From Motacilla alba alba (lineage: Eukaryota; Chordata; Aves; Passeriformes; Motacillidae), in the NCBI RefSeq assembly GCF_015832195.1, contig NC_052034.1, positions 4,241,501 through 4,305,500 of the forward strand: 64,000 nt of DNA, written 5' to 3'. The notes beneath the pieces are model-generated. The model saw nothing but the letters and a program-made list of their open reading frames with translations. It had not been told where the DNA came from and made no database searches. The position numbers and the translations under genes were made by a program. Below, piece after piece: positions 31,901-46,200 of this stretch. The first letter of the stretch is position 1; each line of letters begins with the position of its first letter.

Positions 31901-34900
31901 TCACCCAAGTAATTGTTGCATCATATTTGCTTTATTGTCCCTGCTGGGATGCCAGATAATTGCTTTATACCTTTTAATGGAAAGTGTTTGGGAAGCCTGT
32001 TACCTCTGGGAAGTAGATGAGCGGTGCTGCAACTACTGCAACAGTTGCATTTATCCCATTTTTCAGAAGCTGGATGGGAATCCAGCAGGAAAAGGCTTGG
32101 ATGGCTGGCACCTTCTCTAGAATTGAGTAGCAGCCATAAAGTTACTTGGTGTTTTAAACCCCATCATAAAAGTAAAGCTGCCAGCTCTGCTGTGCCTTGT
32201 GTTTGGGTATATCTTATCTGCGGGAATATTCAGCCAGACTTTCCCTTATGAAGTAGTATTGTAGGGTATTAATTATTCATAGTCAGTTTAATTCTTCTTT
32301 CTTGCATATTTAATTGTAATAGCATGCTGTATGTCACAGTGATTTCCCAGAAGAACTGTACACCAAAGGCAAACCATCCAGGTATATAGTCTTAAATACG
32401 TCCGTGCTAATCTTTGTTGTTTAATTTTGGAGCAGAATGGGATATTATCAGATGTTTCTTGCATGGAAACAATTATGCAAAATCATGATTTCGCTTCATC
32501 TTTTCAGCTGAAATTTTCGGGCTGAAATAGCTGGTTTGATTTCCACTGATGACGTTTGCGTTGTCTTGCTTATTTTATGAGGAAAAAATGCTTAATGGGA
32601 GGGAGGACGTGACTTTTGTTTTCTTCTCTGCAGCAGGGGAGCCTTTATCAAAGACTTTGGAAGTGTCAATCGATTCCTTGCAGAAGATGAAGGAAGGGAA
32701 TAAGATTTTTATTGAGTTTTTTTCAGTGATCAGAATAGCAATGCCAAATGCTTGTGTGATTAAGATTTTTTTCAACATTTTTTTTAATGGCTGCGATGGG
32801 CTCTTAGTGCTTGATGTGAGAAAATATTGGAGGCACAGGAACTGCAAATGCATTCACAATTTGATTTGCATTACCCTCCTTCCAGAGCCGTTTCTCGCTT
32901 GTAAGACACTTGGTAAAGCTGAATCCCTCGTGTTTGGAGAGCAGGATTGTTCTCGGAGATTTACCGTAGGAGTTTAAACTTCTGAAAAATCTGTTTACAA
33001 TGTGTCTGAACTGGAGCACAGAGGACACAGTAGAGACTGTTATCTGTTTACTGCTCAGATAAGGAGGTGGAATAGATTGCTGGCCTGTTTCTGAACTCTG
33101 CTTAATGAATGGTTGCTAGGCAAATTGCATCTCAATCAGCTTAATCCTCAAGATGTCATTTACAGGTCTGCTCTTTGTGAGGGCCAGAACCGTGCGCTTT
33201 CAAACTGCACAGGCCAGAAATTGCTAGCAAAGCAGCTTAGAATAGCTTGTTCAAAAATTCAGTGTACATGTGCTGCTGAGCTGCCCAATTTAAAGTGCCT
33301 GTTGTCGCAGGGCCGTCACTGCCTGGCCATGCGCGAGATGAGGCGTGCGGTGATAGACAGGAGGCAGCAGCATCCTTAGCACCGTTTCTGGATCAGCACA
33401 GCCCACACCACCACGTTTTGGCACTGGATTAACGTGAAAGAAAGCGTTTCTAAATGGGGACCGCACTGCTGACGTGATGAAAGGTATTTCTGCTTTGGCT
33501 GAGTTCGCTCGGAGCCGGGTGCGATGTTGGGGTGCATACGTGGGACACGGTTAACAGGTGGGAATGGGAGGTGGTGCCACCTGGCACGGGACAGGGAGCT
33601 GGGGCTGGCCTTGGTGACAGAGCTGTGTTCAGGAGAGGGCACAGGCCGGTTGTGTGAAAGCTCCACGCTGCCTCTGGAACGTTGGACTTTCTCCTGCGGC
33701 GTCAGGCGCGAGCCAATTAATCGCATATGCTGGCATGTGGGATGCCCACATACATTAGGCTCATGGTTTAGTCCAAAGGAAAAAGTTTCCTAATATAGTT
33801 AAGCTTTAACAGTCCCTTTGTAAAGAAAGATAACAAGATACTGGTTTTATTGGTTTCTCATGACAGCGATTAATCTTGTTGCAGGCAGTGCATTGTTCTT
33901 TGCATGGCTACACCTTCCTTTCCTTTGAAATACATCCTCTGAGTGCTGTGTGTCGTGACACCAAGCACTCTAAAGGCAAACTGGAAATGGCTGGACTTGT
34001 TGAATAAAAAAGGCATTTTGCAACTGTTCATGGTCACCTTGTGCTGATAGGAAATGTCCTTCGCATGACACAGTTATTCAAAATACAGGTGTGAGTGCAC
34101 TGAGTGAACTTTGCAGTATGCTTGCATAGTTGGGATGTGTGCAGCTTTTGTGTTATTCAAAAATACGGGGTTGTTTTTTTAGGAAAAGATGGCATTAAAG
34201 CATTGAGAGCCTCTCCAAATAAAACATAAATAAAATATTCCACCTCAGTCACAGGCAAAATGACAGTGGTGCTTGCATCTTTACGCTGTGGATGGGAAGA
34301 GGGCTGTCGAACAGAAGACTTTGTGATCAGAGAGTGCTTTTCATGCAAATGAAGATTTTATTACGTGCTGCTGAATCAGGGGCTTGTGTAGCGAGAACAG
34401 CACAGAAGTGATAAGATCACTTTGTCATAGCTTGAAATTTTGCCCAGCGTGTCTTTCAGATTGCTGAAACGAGCAAGAAACACTCTTATTAAGGGCACAG
34501 CAGTAACTGATACAATGTTTAGGGGGTAGGGCTGTTGTTTCTTGGTAGGGTCTGTCTGCAGGGTTCTGCCACATGTCCACAGCCCTGATGGCAGAGCAAG
34601 GAGGAACTGCAACCTGTAGGTCACCCTGTGCAGCAGCAAAGTCCTAAAAGCTCCTGTTCCTGATGGGATCCCTGTTCTGCTCTGAGTGAATGGGTACGGA
34701 ATCTCCTCTCTGCTGCAAGCCAGGAGCTGTTAGCCAGGATCAGAGCATGGCTGTCCATCCTTTTGCCTGTGTTGCCTGTTCCCAGGTCGTGCAGGGGCTC
34801 TCTGCACCTGCCATGGGGGCCGTATTTTGCTGCAGAAGGCACCCATCCAGAACTGCCTCTGTTGGGTTTTCCTTTTGCATTTGTTAGCTAATATCATCTT

Positions 34901-37009
34901 CCCAATGTCCTTTCTCTCGTGGTTAGAACCGGTTTGGTTTAATGAGGGCTGTTGTTGCCAGCAGGGGAGTGGATATGTGTGGTGAACAGGCATCTCAGTC
35001 TTCCCCTGCAGATGGGGAGCGTTCAGCATCCTGACATGACCTTGGTGAAAGTTCTCTGGCGTGTTACTTTCCCTCTTTATTTATCTCCTTTCTGTGTAGC
35101 AGCTTTGCTTCCAGGGAAGTGTCTGAGCTATTGGAAATCTGTCCTCTCTTCTCTTCCCCTCTGCAGAGACATTGTCAGCGTAACACCCAAACTACTTAGA
35201 TTGACGCCTGAAAATTCTGCTTTTGCACAATCAGGAGGCATTCAGTGAAAGTAGCAAGAGGAGAAGAAGTTTAAGATTTAGGACTGACATTTTTAGACAC
35301 TTTTCAATCCATAATTTTGCACAGTCTTGATGAGGAAGGTCAGAGACTTCCTTCACATGTGATGCCCCTGTGTGTATGTGTTGAGCATCCAAGTGTACAG
35401 CACAGGGGAAAAACATTTTAACAGCCATCAGATTGCAGTGTGGAGTTGTTCATATTTCAGATTCTTATCTGAAGAGTCTAGGAGCAAAATCCAAGCCTGC
35501 ATGTTCCTGGAGAGTTTCAGAGCAGTAGGATGGAACCTTTTGCCTGTTTTTCTCATGCAAATTGTGGTAAGGATTATTCAGTGTTTAAAATCTGGTTTAT
35601 ACTGGCTTCTGAATTTCATTTAAAATAAACATCTGGAGAGCTTTTTGATCTCCTGTGCAAGACTGTTGTCTGCCTGCCTCGTTAAAATGACTTCTGCTTA
35701 ATTTTTAGTGAAAGGCAAAGACCTAGATGGTTTCAGCCCAGAGGCAATCTAAATGCTTCCCCTTCTGCAGTTAGAAATTTCCATGAGCAGATACTTAAAA
35801 TCTGTTCTCTTAGGGAATGTGGCAGCCGTAGGTACTTGATTTTTCCACGCTGCAGTTTGGGATTTGCAGAGCTGCTACCTGTAGTGCCATTTGTACTTCT
35901 GCAGAGCCTCGTTCTCCTGGTGCCAAGCACACGCTGGAGCAGATGCTCCCTTCAAGAATTTTGGTCTTGTCCCTTTGCAGCTTGCAGTCCAAAGCCCTCC
36001 TTGGGAAGATTGCCACGGTGTGCTGCTGTCCCACAGTCAGAGCACTGGAACGGGGAGTCATCAGTGATTTATTCGAGTAGCTGTTACATTCAGAGTCTAT
36101 TTCCTGTGATTTGACAGGAGCTCACTCCTCTGCTTTCACTGGAGACTGGAAGCCTGTGCCCATGGCGAGGGCTGGGTATGTGCTTCCAGTGGCTTTCTGG
36201 CTTTGAAACAGGTTCCTGTTGCTCTTTGCAGAGCCTGGAGCAGTGATCTGTGCAGGCAGTGTCTGCAGAGCTGGAGTGACTTTACCTCTTTGTTTTTTCT
36301 CCAAATTCATATCTGTATGAGATCAGCTGGTCCCGTATCGTGTGTGAAGTAGTTAAATGCTACCCTGCATCTAGAAGATGTGATTTTTTTCCCCCCTCCT
36401 TTCTAGTCTCTTTGATCAAATCAAATAAAAACGCAGTGCTTTCATTTCTAGTTTTATAGTTTCAAAGACAATCTCTTGACGTGCTCGAGCAGTCTGGACC
36501 TGAGTCCCTTTTTTCCTCAGTCCAAAGGCTCGCTGTGTCTTGTGCCTTTCTCTGTATCAGCAGTTGCAATCTGCATTAGCTTTTATCTGCATCAAAAGAC
36601 AAATGGAAGAGAGCAGGACCCTGCAGGAATGGGAAACAGACTTACGTGTGCAATGGAAATATGTAATCCTTACGTTCAGCCTGCCACATGGAGTACAGAC
36701 CAGTTCCTGTACTGGAAATCTCTAGCCTATACTCTCAGAAATGTGAGTTTAGGCTTTGAAGGCTGGTTAATCCCCTCCAGTGGTTAATACCGACATAAAA
36801 TATTCTGTAATGTCAAACTTTTCCTCCTAAATGCTTCTTTTTCCTCTCTTTTTTCTTTTTTTTTTTTTCATATGTCAACTATACAAAGCAATGCTCAATT
36901 TGAGAAATTAGCATTCAAACATTCTGTAAGCACTTTATTTTTGTCTGCTTTGTGAGCAGCTGAACACATGTCCAGGCTGAAATACTCAGAGCTGCTGCTG
37001 CTGCTGCTT

Positions 37010-37255
37010 CCCGGCGCGCGCGTGCCGGGCATGGGAGAATTTGGAACTTTGTCCTCAAGAGGCACTCCTGATCCCCCATCCTGCAAAAGCACATCTGCAC
37101 GAATCTCCCGCTCCGCTGCATCCCAGGAGGAAAGGATCCCAGTTAAGCCAGACTGAATCATAGCCAGGGAGATGAGTGCTCTGGTCGCTGTCATCCCCAT
37201 CGAGATCCCAGCGGTGTCCGACGGCGCGCGGAATGTCGCGGCGCTCGCTCCTTTC
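37010..37255. other. CpG-rich patch inside the FAM222B intron
   Basis: About 20 CpG dinucleotides fall in 250 bp, including GGCGCGCGCG near 37013 and GACGGCGCGCGGAATGTCGC near 37219, within an intron that is otherwise CpG-poor. Two weaker patches lie at about 33300-33725 and 43290-43345. No TATA box, convincing first exon or open frame is attached. Confidence 0.45.
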
Positions 37256-40200
37256 TCTGAGTGGTGGTGCTTCAAGCAAAGTGTGTTACTTCTCTGCATT
37301 AAGGAGTCAGATTCAGCTGTTCAAAGCAAGTTGATAAATTGCTTTTCATTAAGTGTCTGAGCGCCAAGGGGTTTGGTGTGTGTTCCAAGGAAAAAATACA
37401 TTAATTACAGCTTCTGTAGAGCATTTATCAATCACGTAGTTATAAACACTGCTAATGCAGTTAATTGGAGGTAGAAAAATTTACCTTTTTGAATTTGTTG
37501 ACTGAAGCAATTCCGTGGCTGGAAAGACAAATTGGAAATTAAATCCTGGGGATACTTTTAGTGGGAGCTGCACAGTGGAGGTCAGGGCTGTTGGAGATGG
37601 GTTACCAGGAGCTCACCTTTGTGCAGGCAGCTTTGTGCTCTGTCTGCTGTTGAGGTGCAGGCTGCAGCAGCAGTGTTTGTTCTCTTCTCCTGCACAGCCA
37701 CGTTGTGTTTGCCATGCAAAGGGATCTCTCTGCCTGTGGTACAGTTTCAGCTCCTTCTGTGTCCTGTCTGTACAATTTATTTATTGCTCTCTGTGTGTTG
37801 GGTTTTTTTTTTAAAAGGAGAAGGCAAGTGCAGAGGAGGAAAGATGCACAAAAGCAAACAAAAACATCCTATAGTCTGTAAAACTTTCTGTGAAAAAAGA
37901 AACATTTCATGAATATAAACTTCAGGTAAAGGTGGTGTGTTGGCAGCTGCTGAAGGAGTCAGGTGAGATTGTGCTGAAATGTTTTATCAGGTCTTCAGAC
38001 AAAAACCTCTGGTGCTTGAAGGTTTTGAAGGCACCTTGCATGTTCATGTTGCTTTCCCTGTGGCTGTTTTGAACTGCCAGCTGTGCAAGTGGCCGTTTTT
38101 CATGCTTCTCAGGAAAGCAGTGAGAATAGCAGAGACTTGTTACAGTAGCTCACCACTAATTTATTTCTAGTCCTTTCTTCTGTGGAGTTGTTACGAGGTG
38201 GCCTTTGAGTTTCCTGGGAGATTGATAAGGACATTAGGTCTGTGTCAGGACAAGCCAGCAGGACACCAGCACCTCGTTGTGAAGCTTGACAGGAAAACAC
38301 CACCCCGAGTGTCTGGTCCAGCTCTTTGGTATTCACCTGATGGCTTCTATTTTCTGTTTTTTACATGTATTGCAGCTTCTGTTTGAGGTTCTTAAAATGC
38401 TTTTCATCTTTGCAGCTGGCAGCACGGTATCTCCAACTACAGAAGGAGGTCTTATCTTGCCCTTACAAATGATAAGATGTGTATCCAAGAGCTGATGTGT
38501 TTGTGGTCCAGCTGGAAGCTCTGTCGCTGTGCAGAATCAGACAGAGATCTCCAGTTTTGGATCTTAAAAATGTATTTTTCACTGCTGGTTTTGTAAATGG
38601 GCTGTTAAAATTTCACCACGTGTGGGAATATAATTCAGTGTCCAGAGAGAGAAATACTAAACCAATCTGTCAGTGTGGTTGTACAGGTCAGAATGGTTCA
38701 CGTGCATGAGCAATGCAAACCCAAATCCATCCTCCCTGTGAGCCCATGTTCACACACCACCAGCACACCTGGCCCAAAAGTGAGTCATTTCCTATTTTTA
38801 TTCATTTACATACAGGTTCAGTTTTTCTTTTGTTATGAAGTATAATGCATTCTGCCTCATCTTATTTGCAAATATTTCTCATTTTCAAGTGGATCTATTT
38901 TTAAAACAGGACTCAAAACATATTTTTCAATAGCTAACAAATGTCTGCTCTGTTGTTTGTCTGTTGAATAGAGGTAAAATTTGTTCAAAGTTAGCTCTGT
39001 TTTTTTTTTTTTTTTAAATAATCAGCTTGGAATAAACAGGGAAAGATAGCTGCTTTCCTACCCAGGAACTGTCGTAATCTGTAACTTCTAACACTATCTT
39101 AGAAGGAAAAACTGTCTTCCTTCTGTCATGTGCAGCCACCAGGATTTCTGTAAGTCATGATTAAGTCTTTAAGTCAGGGCTTTTACAGAGTAAGTGTGGA
39201 GTGAGAAGAGATAATGAAAATGGTGATCTTTGTGAAGCAGCCACAGGAGAGGGAACTGTTTCATGTTTCCTTTCCCCTTTGCCTAGGCAGCTGTTTGCTG
39301 TACCTAAGAAAAACTTCCTTTTCAGGTCTGGGAAAGCAAGAAAGCCAAGAGGGAGGAATTCTGCCCAAGAGTGGCATGAGGAAGCTCACATTTCTTGTGT
39401 GTCCTGTGTGGTGAAGGAAAGCCCAGAATTATAGCCTCATGCTTCTTCCACACTTGGCACACGTAGGAAAGCTGCACATAACCCTGTTCCTGCTGAGGAT
39501 GTTGAGGTTATAACTGCAGGCTGTCCCCTATGGGAAAGGGGTCAGTGTGTATTTTGGTTTCTTATCACTTGAAGGCAGAAGGAAGTTGCATAAAGGATGG
39601 AGAATGTCTGTTGGTGGGAATGCATGGTACCTCCACTGGGGTATGTGCGAGCAGCATCCTGCAGTTTGGTAGAGGCTGGGCTGTTCTGGGTTTCCTTTGG
39701 ATGGAAGTCATCTCAGCCAACCTTAATTTTCCCTCGTGTGCACATGAGAACAGGCACGCTCGTGTCTGTAAGTCTTGTTCTGTATTTCAGAGCTGCTGTG
39801 ATGTTGGAGATGCTGCTCAAGCATGTAGGAAGAAGTTGGGTTTAGTTTGCCCCGAGGATAATGGGTGCTTTGGAGGAAGGAATATTTGTTTGTGCCTGAC
39901 AGTATCTTGTGGAGGAAAATGAGATCTTTTGTGAATGTTACGGTGGTGGGTAGGGAGTCTGTTTTGCATTTTGAAAATAAAAATGCAAGCCTGATATCCA
40001 GGGCAAGTTATTTTGATGACAATGCTGGCCTGTGCTCTTAGCTGCTGTGGTTCAGCTGTAGCATCTTTGCTCCCTCCCCAAATATCCATGGAGCCATATG
40101 CACCCATAAGATACATACCAGGCTGTGTCTTCATCCCCGTTTCCCACCAGCACAGCATGAAAAAATTGAAGTTGGCAGTTACCATATAAAAGGAGAAAGT

Positions 40201-43200
40201 TAATTAAAGGTCAGAGTGCTTTAGTGTAGTGAAAATTGAGAGGAGGCAGATACAAAGTTATTCAAATTGCTTTTGACTTCAGGCAGGTCGATTTTCCTAT
40301 TTCTTGCATATGTTCCCATGGTAAAAGTAGTATCTCATCTGTCTCACAACTGACCACTAGTATTTGTGTTTCAAGCACAGCCAGAAATCCTCATTTGAAG
40401 CTTTGGCCAGGCCCTACAATTGTCCTGACTTGTCTTTTCTACATCTTTCCTTCACCTTAGGAGTGGCCTGCAACACCTGACAAGACCTACTTTACTCCTC
40501 TGTTGTCTGTCAGCTCCTGCCACGTTGCAGAATACAGAGTTAAATCTAAAAATACTCTTAAAAAGAGGTGAGGGCTTTGAGCAAAGTAAAGTAAGCCACT
40601 GATTTGGGTCATGAAAGGGAATCGATGTCACTGGTTCTTCGTTGCAGCTTTCTTCATCTGTGAAGTTCTGTTCTAAGCTGTGAAGATGGAGAGGAGCAGG
40701 GGTGAGGTGAGCAAGTGGTGCTCAGGACAGGGAAAGGTGATCTGTGTCCATTTGTCCTCAGGAGACTGCCCAGACTGTGACCTTGTAAGCCTGATGTGAG
40801 AAGTCAAGGTGGTGTTAAATACTTTGCAGTTTCATTTGTCTTCACAGTCTTCAGTGGTAGAAAACTGTCACCCACTGCTGTCCTTCAAACAAAGAGTGAC
40901 CTGGCATCAGGTGATTAAATGCTTCATCCAAAATTATGTCAGGAACCTGTGGTGAGCCAAATACTTCCCTCCATCTCTCCTGTCATAGACTAGTCCATCA
41001 TCAGGAGACCACTGTTCTAACATAAATATGGCCAAAAAAACCTGAAGCCAACTGTAAAAGGAGTCATGTGCAATTTTTGCCTGTGTCAGAGTGGTTATGT
41101 GGCTTCAGTAATGTTTGTTAAGTGCTTTGATATGCTTTGGTGAAGGACAGAGTGTTAATAATTAAAATTGTAAAGGAGTTCTGGAGTAGCATGGGGTTTG
41201 ACAACCGCTTTCTGGTCTGTTAGTTAACAAAAATGCAAAATATAAATGGACGAATCAGCAGGAATTGAGTAGAATGCTCCCTTCCCCCAGCCACCTGCAT
41301 GGGCTGAGCACAGAAAGCAGCTAATTGTCTGCTCTGCTGCAGAGATGAAAGAAGCTGGTCCTACAACAGGAAAGGCTATTGAACTGCATGAAGGTGGTAA
41401 ATTATCAGCACTGAAAACCTTTTGAGTCGGTATCTTTACGTGCTCAAAAAGTACATTATTTGTACTGGTATTGACAGCGTTGGGGAGCTGATAAAAACAG
41501 CGTCTGGTGACGTGAATCTTGTGTTTCGGTGCCTGTAATTAAAAGGTCTATAAAATTGCAACTTGTTTTTTGAAACTCTGCACCATCGCCCTGTTTGGGT
41601 GTAGTTGAAGGGTGTGTTTGGTGAGGACAGGCCCTCATAATGGCTTTATCTTGGCCCAGCTAACGAGCTGTTTGCAGAACTGCTCTGATTTGCAGTGGGC
41701 AGACTGTAAAGCAGCCTCGTGTTTGTCCATTTTCCTGCTAGCAGTTCCATTTGCAGAGTGCAGGCAGGAGCAGGCTTCTTGCCAGCAACAGCTTCATTCA
41801 GATTAGGGCTTTAGTTCAATTATGTCCAATTAACTTTTATTGCAGATAGCAGTGATAATTACTTGCAAGTCAATTTTTTGGCTGTGGTTATCCCAAGGCT
41901 AAAGTCTGAGCTTGATGGATTTTAATAACTGAAGTGACGTATAGCTTTTCCTCTTTTTTTTCTTCTTCAGGCCTCAATTAGATGAAAGGTCAGAAGCTAT
42001 GTAAAAATCCATCTTACAATTAAAGCCAACTGTTCTACTCCTTGGCAGATGCGTAGTACTGTGTTTTAAAATAATCTCTTGGGACGGACCTAAAAAAAGG
42101 CTTTTTAAACTCAAAGATCATAACCTTGAGCTGGCTGCTGCTTTATCCGAGGAGTGAATTTGATGGAGCTGGTGTCACACGTGGCAATACCTGAAGCTGA
42201 GAGCCGCCTCCTTGGCTTTTTTTAGTGCACTGCATCCTGTTCAAATTGCTCACCTAGAAGCCTTCAGTAGTAGCCCTTGGGCATGAGGAGTGTGATATGA
42301 GCAATATTCCATTTAAGTGCTGTTATCCCAAAGCTGTTTGCTTTTCTTCCCTGTTGGGCGTTGCCATCCCAGCTCGGAGAGAGCGGCAGAGCTGTGCTAT
42401 GGCAGCATTTAAATTCTCCCTGCCTTCCCCACCGAACTCATTTTGTTGCCTGAGTAACATTATAAATGGAGGTCAGCCTGAAAGGTGACGTGGTTTACAA
42501 GCAAAATCATAGTTAATTAAATGGCAAGAAGCAAAAATTGATTTTGATCGAAACTGTTGCAAGGGCTCCACAAAAGGTCCACCTGAATGCAGAAAGCCAA
42601 AGGTCCTGTGCTGGCAGGTGCTGACAGTGCATTCCCTGTGCTACAAAAGGCGACTTTCTATTGTTCAGTTTCCTAGTTATTTATCCCCAAGTCCACTCGA
42701 TGCTATTGTGATTTATTGCCATTTCAGAGGGCGACTCCTCTGCCCACTGTTTCGCAGTTTTCCATTTATAAAGCATTAAGAGGATGTGATACCAGCCGGT
42801 GATGAATACGGTGCTAGTTTGGTAATTTTCTTCCAGGAAACGCTAAGATTTATCTCTGGCTCTTCAGCAGTCCTGGGAAAGAGCCATTCTGGTAAGTGCC
42901 CAAAAATAAAGGGCACTTTTAGAGCTGGAAAAAGGCAGGAAGCCTGCAGGATGGGTCTAGACACTGTCAAGCAAAGCATGGCTGCCTGGAAGGAGTTGTA
43001 TTGAATGCTGAGGTTGGAAGGAGGGTTCAATGTCTGCCGTTGACATGAACAAGTCTTTGAAACCCCTACATTTTAGGTTACTTTGGGAGAGGAAAAAGGA
43101 ATTATTCTCCTTGGTGTTGAGCAGCCTGCCGGGGGGTAAATGAGACACTGAGTTTCCCTCGGAGCATGAAAATTGGCCCGGATTCAATTACGTTTCCTGG

Positions 43201-46200
43201 CAAGCTCTTGCAGACATTTGTAGGAAAGAAACTTCACAGCCCGGGTTAGTTTTTGTTGTTGCCTGCAGCATTGATGTGCTCTGAACTTGGCATGTGCTGC
43301 GTGCGCTCGGGGGGCTGCCGTAAATCCCGCCCGCGGCTCTGCAACTTCAGGGTGGGTATGGAACTTCATGGAACTGCCTTGTGGCTGAAGAGCAGGGCAG
43401 GAGCAAAGCCGAGCAGCCACGAGCCTTTAACAACCCTCACACGGAGGCTTTGGGGACCCCAGGGTGCTGGAAACTTGGAATAGTTTGGAGTTTTTTCTTT
43501 AGTGTGTGGGTGGATGCTCCCCGCTTCCTCCTGGCCTGGGGCTTTGTGAACAAGCCCACAGTTAATCGTGGAATTTCAAACATGTGTGTTTACTTTCAGG
43601 AACCTAACTTTAGACTTTACCAGCTTGCTTTCCTCTAAACCAGCTCAGTTTCCCATGTTTCAGTGGCCAGGGGTGGTTTGTGGGGAGTTGTTTCCTTCGT
43701 GTTCTCACCCTGTAAGGCTTCTCAGGAGCTTCAGAGGCTGGTGTCTCTAAAAACTTGGCAATAACTGTATATGTGGTCCATTTATGTGATGATAAAACTG
43801 TGTTAGAAATTTCCTAGTAGTTGCTTTACATCTAGATTTTACTCTAGGTTGTAAAAGTACCACCTGGTCTGAGAAGCACAGAGGCAATAAATACTAAATG
43901 TTGAATATATTTCAGAAAATGATAAATTTTTAAGTCAAGAAAGGCAATATTGTAGTAAGTTCTACTGGAACTGATTCCTAGCTCTGCAGGGGTGTCCCTG
44001 GGCAGGGATTCTTCCATCCTGGTGAGCCTTGTGGTGACAGGGGACACTGTGCTGCCTGGACCAAAAACCATCCTGATGTGCAAGTAAGGCTGAAGGTAAT
44101 AGTCATTGTGAAGATGTGCCAATTACCCCCAAATCCCAAGCACTGCAAATCCCTCTTAAGCTTAACATGCTTTGATTTAATTATTAATAAATCTTAGGAG
44201 AAAAAAAATCCCTTCACATGTCTAAACCTGCTATTTTGTGGAGCATCCTGCAGTACGTGTGCTGTTAAGATTATATCCCGCAGCCAGATTAGATTAAAAT
44301 CACTTCAAAGAGGGGTATTTATTTATTTATTCCTATCTAATGATTGTTTTTCTCTAGAGATATGCTTTATCTTTTTTTTATATATATTTTTTCAAGACAG
44401 AGCTTGTTGTGCTGCATTTGCCAGCGTACAGAATCTGTTCAAAATGCAATTTAAAAACTGAAGTTTTCATGGTTCACAGCCCTCCGTGGCTGGGTGCCAC
44501 AGCCTACTGGTGAGATCACTCTCCAGTTTGCAGCTGACTGGTTTGGATGACAGTGTGGCTGACCCTGGTACAGTGCTAAACCCTCTCCATTCCAGTTCCC
44601 CCAGTAGCACAGCATTCATTCTTGGAGGGGCTGGAGCTTTGCAGGTGCTGCTGCCCACACAAGTCGCCCCCATGGAGCCAGATCTGCTGGTGAGAAGTCC
44701 TGATGTGCCAAGTTCAGTTCATCTCCAGCTCTGGACTAATTAGAAGGAATAAACCCAAGCAGGAGGGGCTGCTGGGCCCAGCTGCCAATCCTGAGACAGC
44801 CAGTGGTGCTCACCTCGATCCCAAATCCAGCCCATGCCAGGGATTTCAGTTCAGTTCAGCTGGTGTTGTGTTGAGTTGTCCATGCCAGCTCACACTGGGG
44901 AAGAGTCAGGTCAGAAAGTAGCAGTCAGGTGCTGAGTATCTCAAAGGGAATAAATGTTAATTAATTTCTAACTAGAAAAAAATAAATGGGGTGCTTGTCA
45001 AGATATTTCAAATGTGTTTGTTTTCAAATACTGAGGTCTCAATTATGAAAACTAGTATTGATTTCATAGAGAGGAAAAACCGAGGCAGGATTTTAATTAT
45101 AATAAGAAATTCAGCAGTGGAGTTATGGTTAGCAGTTCTGTGCAAGTCTGAATTTCTTTTCCTGATGCTCAGCAGTGACCTAGATGTCACCAATTTGTTT
45201 ACTGCAAATCAAGCTGAAAGAGCGATTTTAGGCTTCCACTTCAAATTGCCTCTTGCAAGTCCAGTATTTCCTTTAAAATTATTATTGCCACCCCAGTCTT
45301 TTATGAGCCTTTGGCATTACCTAAAACGATTATCTGCCTGCAGGAACAACTTGCCTTTATAGCTCTCTCTAAAACATTGCTCTCCATACTGGAGCTAAAG
45401 CTTCTGTAAATACATGTTTTGACCTTCAAGGAAGCACTGCTGTCATGTAGCAGGAGCCTGGCTATTCCGAGGTGAGTGCTGTGACCACTCCTAATCACTT
45501 GTTCTCTCTCCTAATGTGCCATTATCCTGTTTATTGCTGTGTGCACCTCGCTGGGGCACTTCAGCAAGAGGCTTTTCACAGTTCAGGCTCTAATGAGCGT
45601 TAATGATGGAGCAGGTGAGCAAACCCTCCCCTCATCTTGCTGCCAGAAATGCTGCTCCCTCAGTCAGAGCACGGCTGTGCTCTTTCAGGGCTGCACACAA
45701 ACTTGCCATCAATTAAATAATGTTTTAGACACCGACCTCCTTTGGGCCTGCAGGGATGGGAAGTGAATCCTTGGTTGGTGTCAAACGTTACTGGAGTAAA
45801 AAGGTGGATGCTCAGATGAGTATGGGAATAGTGTGATCTGTTTTTCTGTCTACAGTGAAGGCTCTTAATTTTGTTTGTCTGCTTTTCAGTGAGAAATAGG
45901 TCTTGTTTGTGCCAGCCTTCTGAAGTTGATGAAATGAGGAAAAAAGGAAAATACAATTATTATTTTTTTCTTGCTGACTGTGGGTGTTTCTGTTGCTTAC
46001 TCAGGTAAAGCTCTGACAACTCACAGTGGTTTTGTCTTCTGATTAAAAGGAGCTGGATTCTTGTTTTGTCTTTTTGGTCTTGCTGGGCATGATTTGGGAC
46101 GAGGAGCTGCTGCCCACAGGCTGTTTGCAAAGTTTCACTGAATGTTGTGTACCCACAGTCACGACTGAATCTCATCCATAAAGGCTGAGCAACTTTTTGG

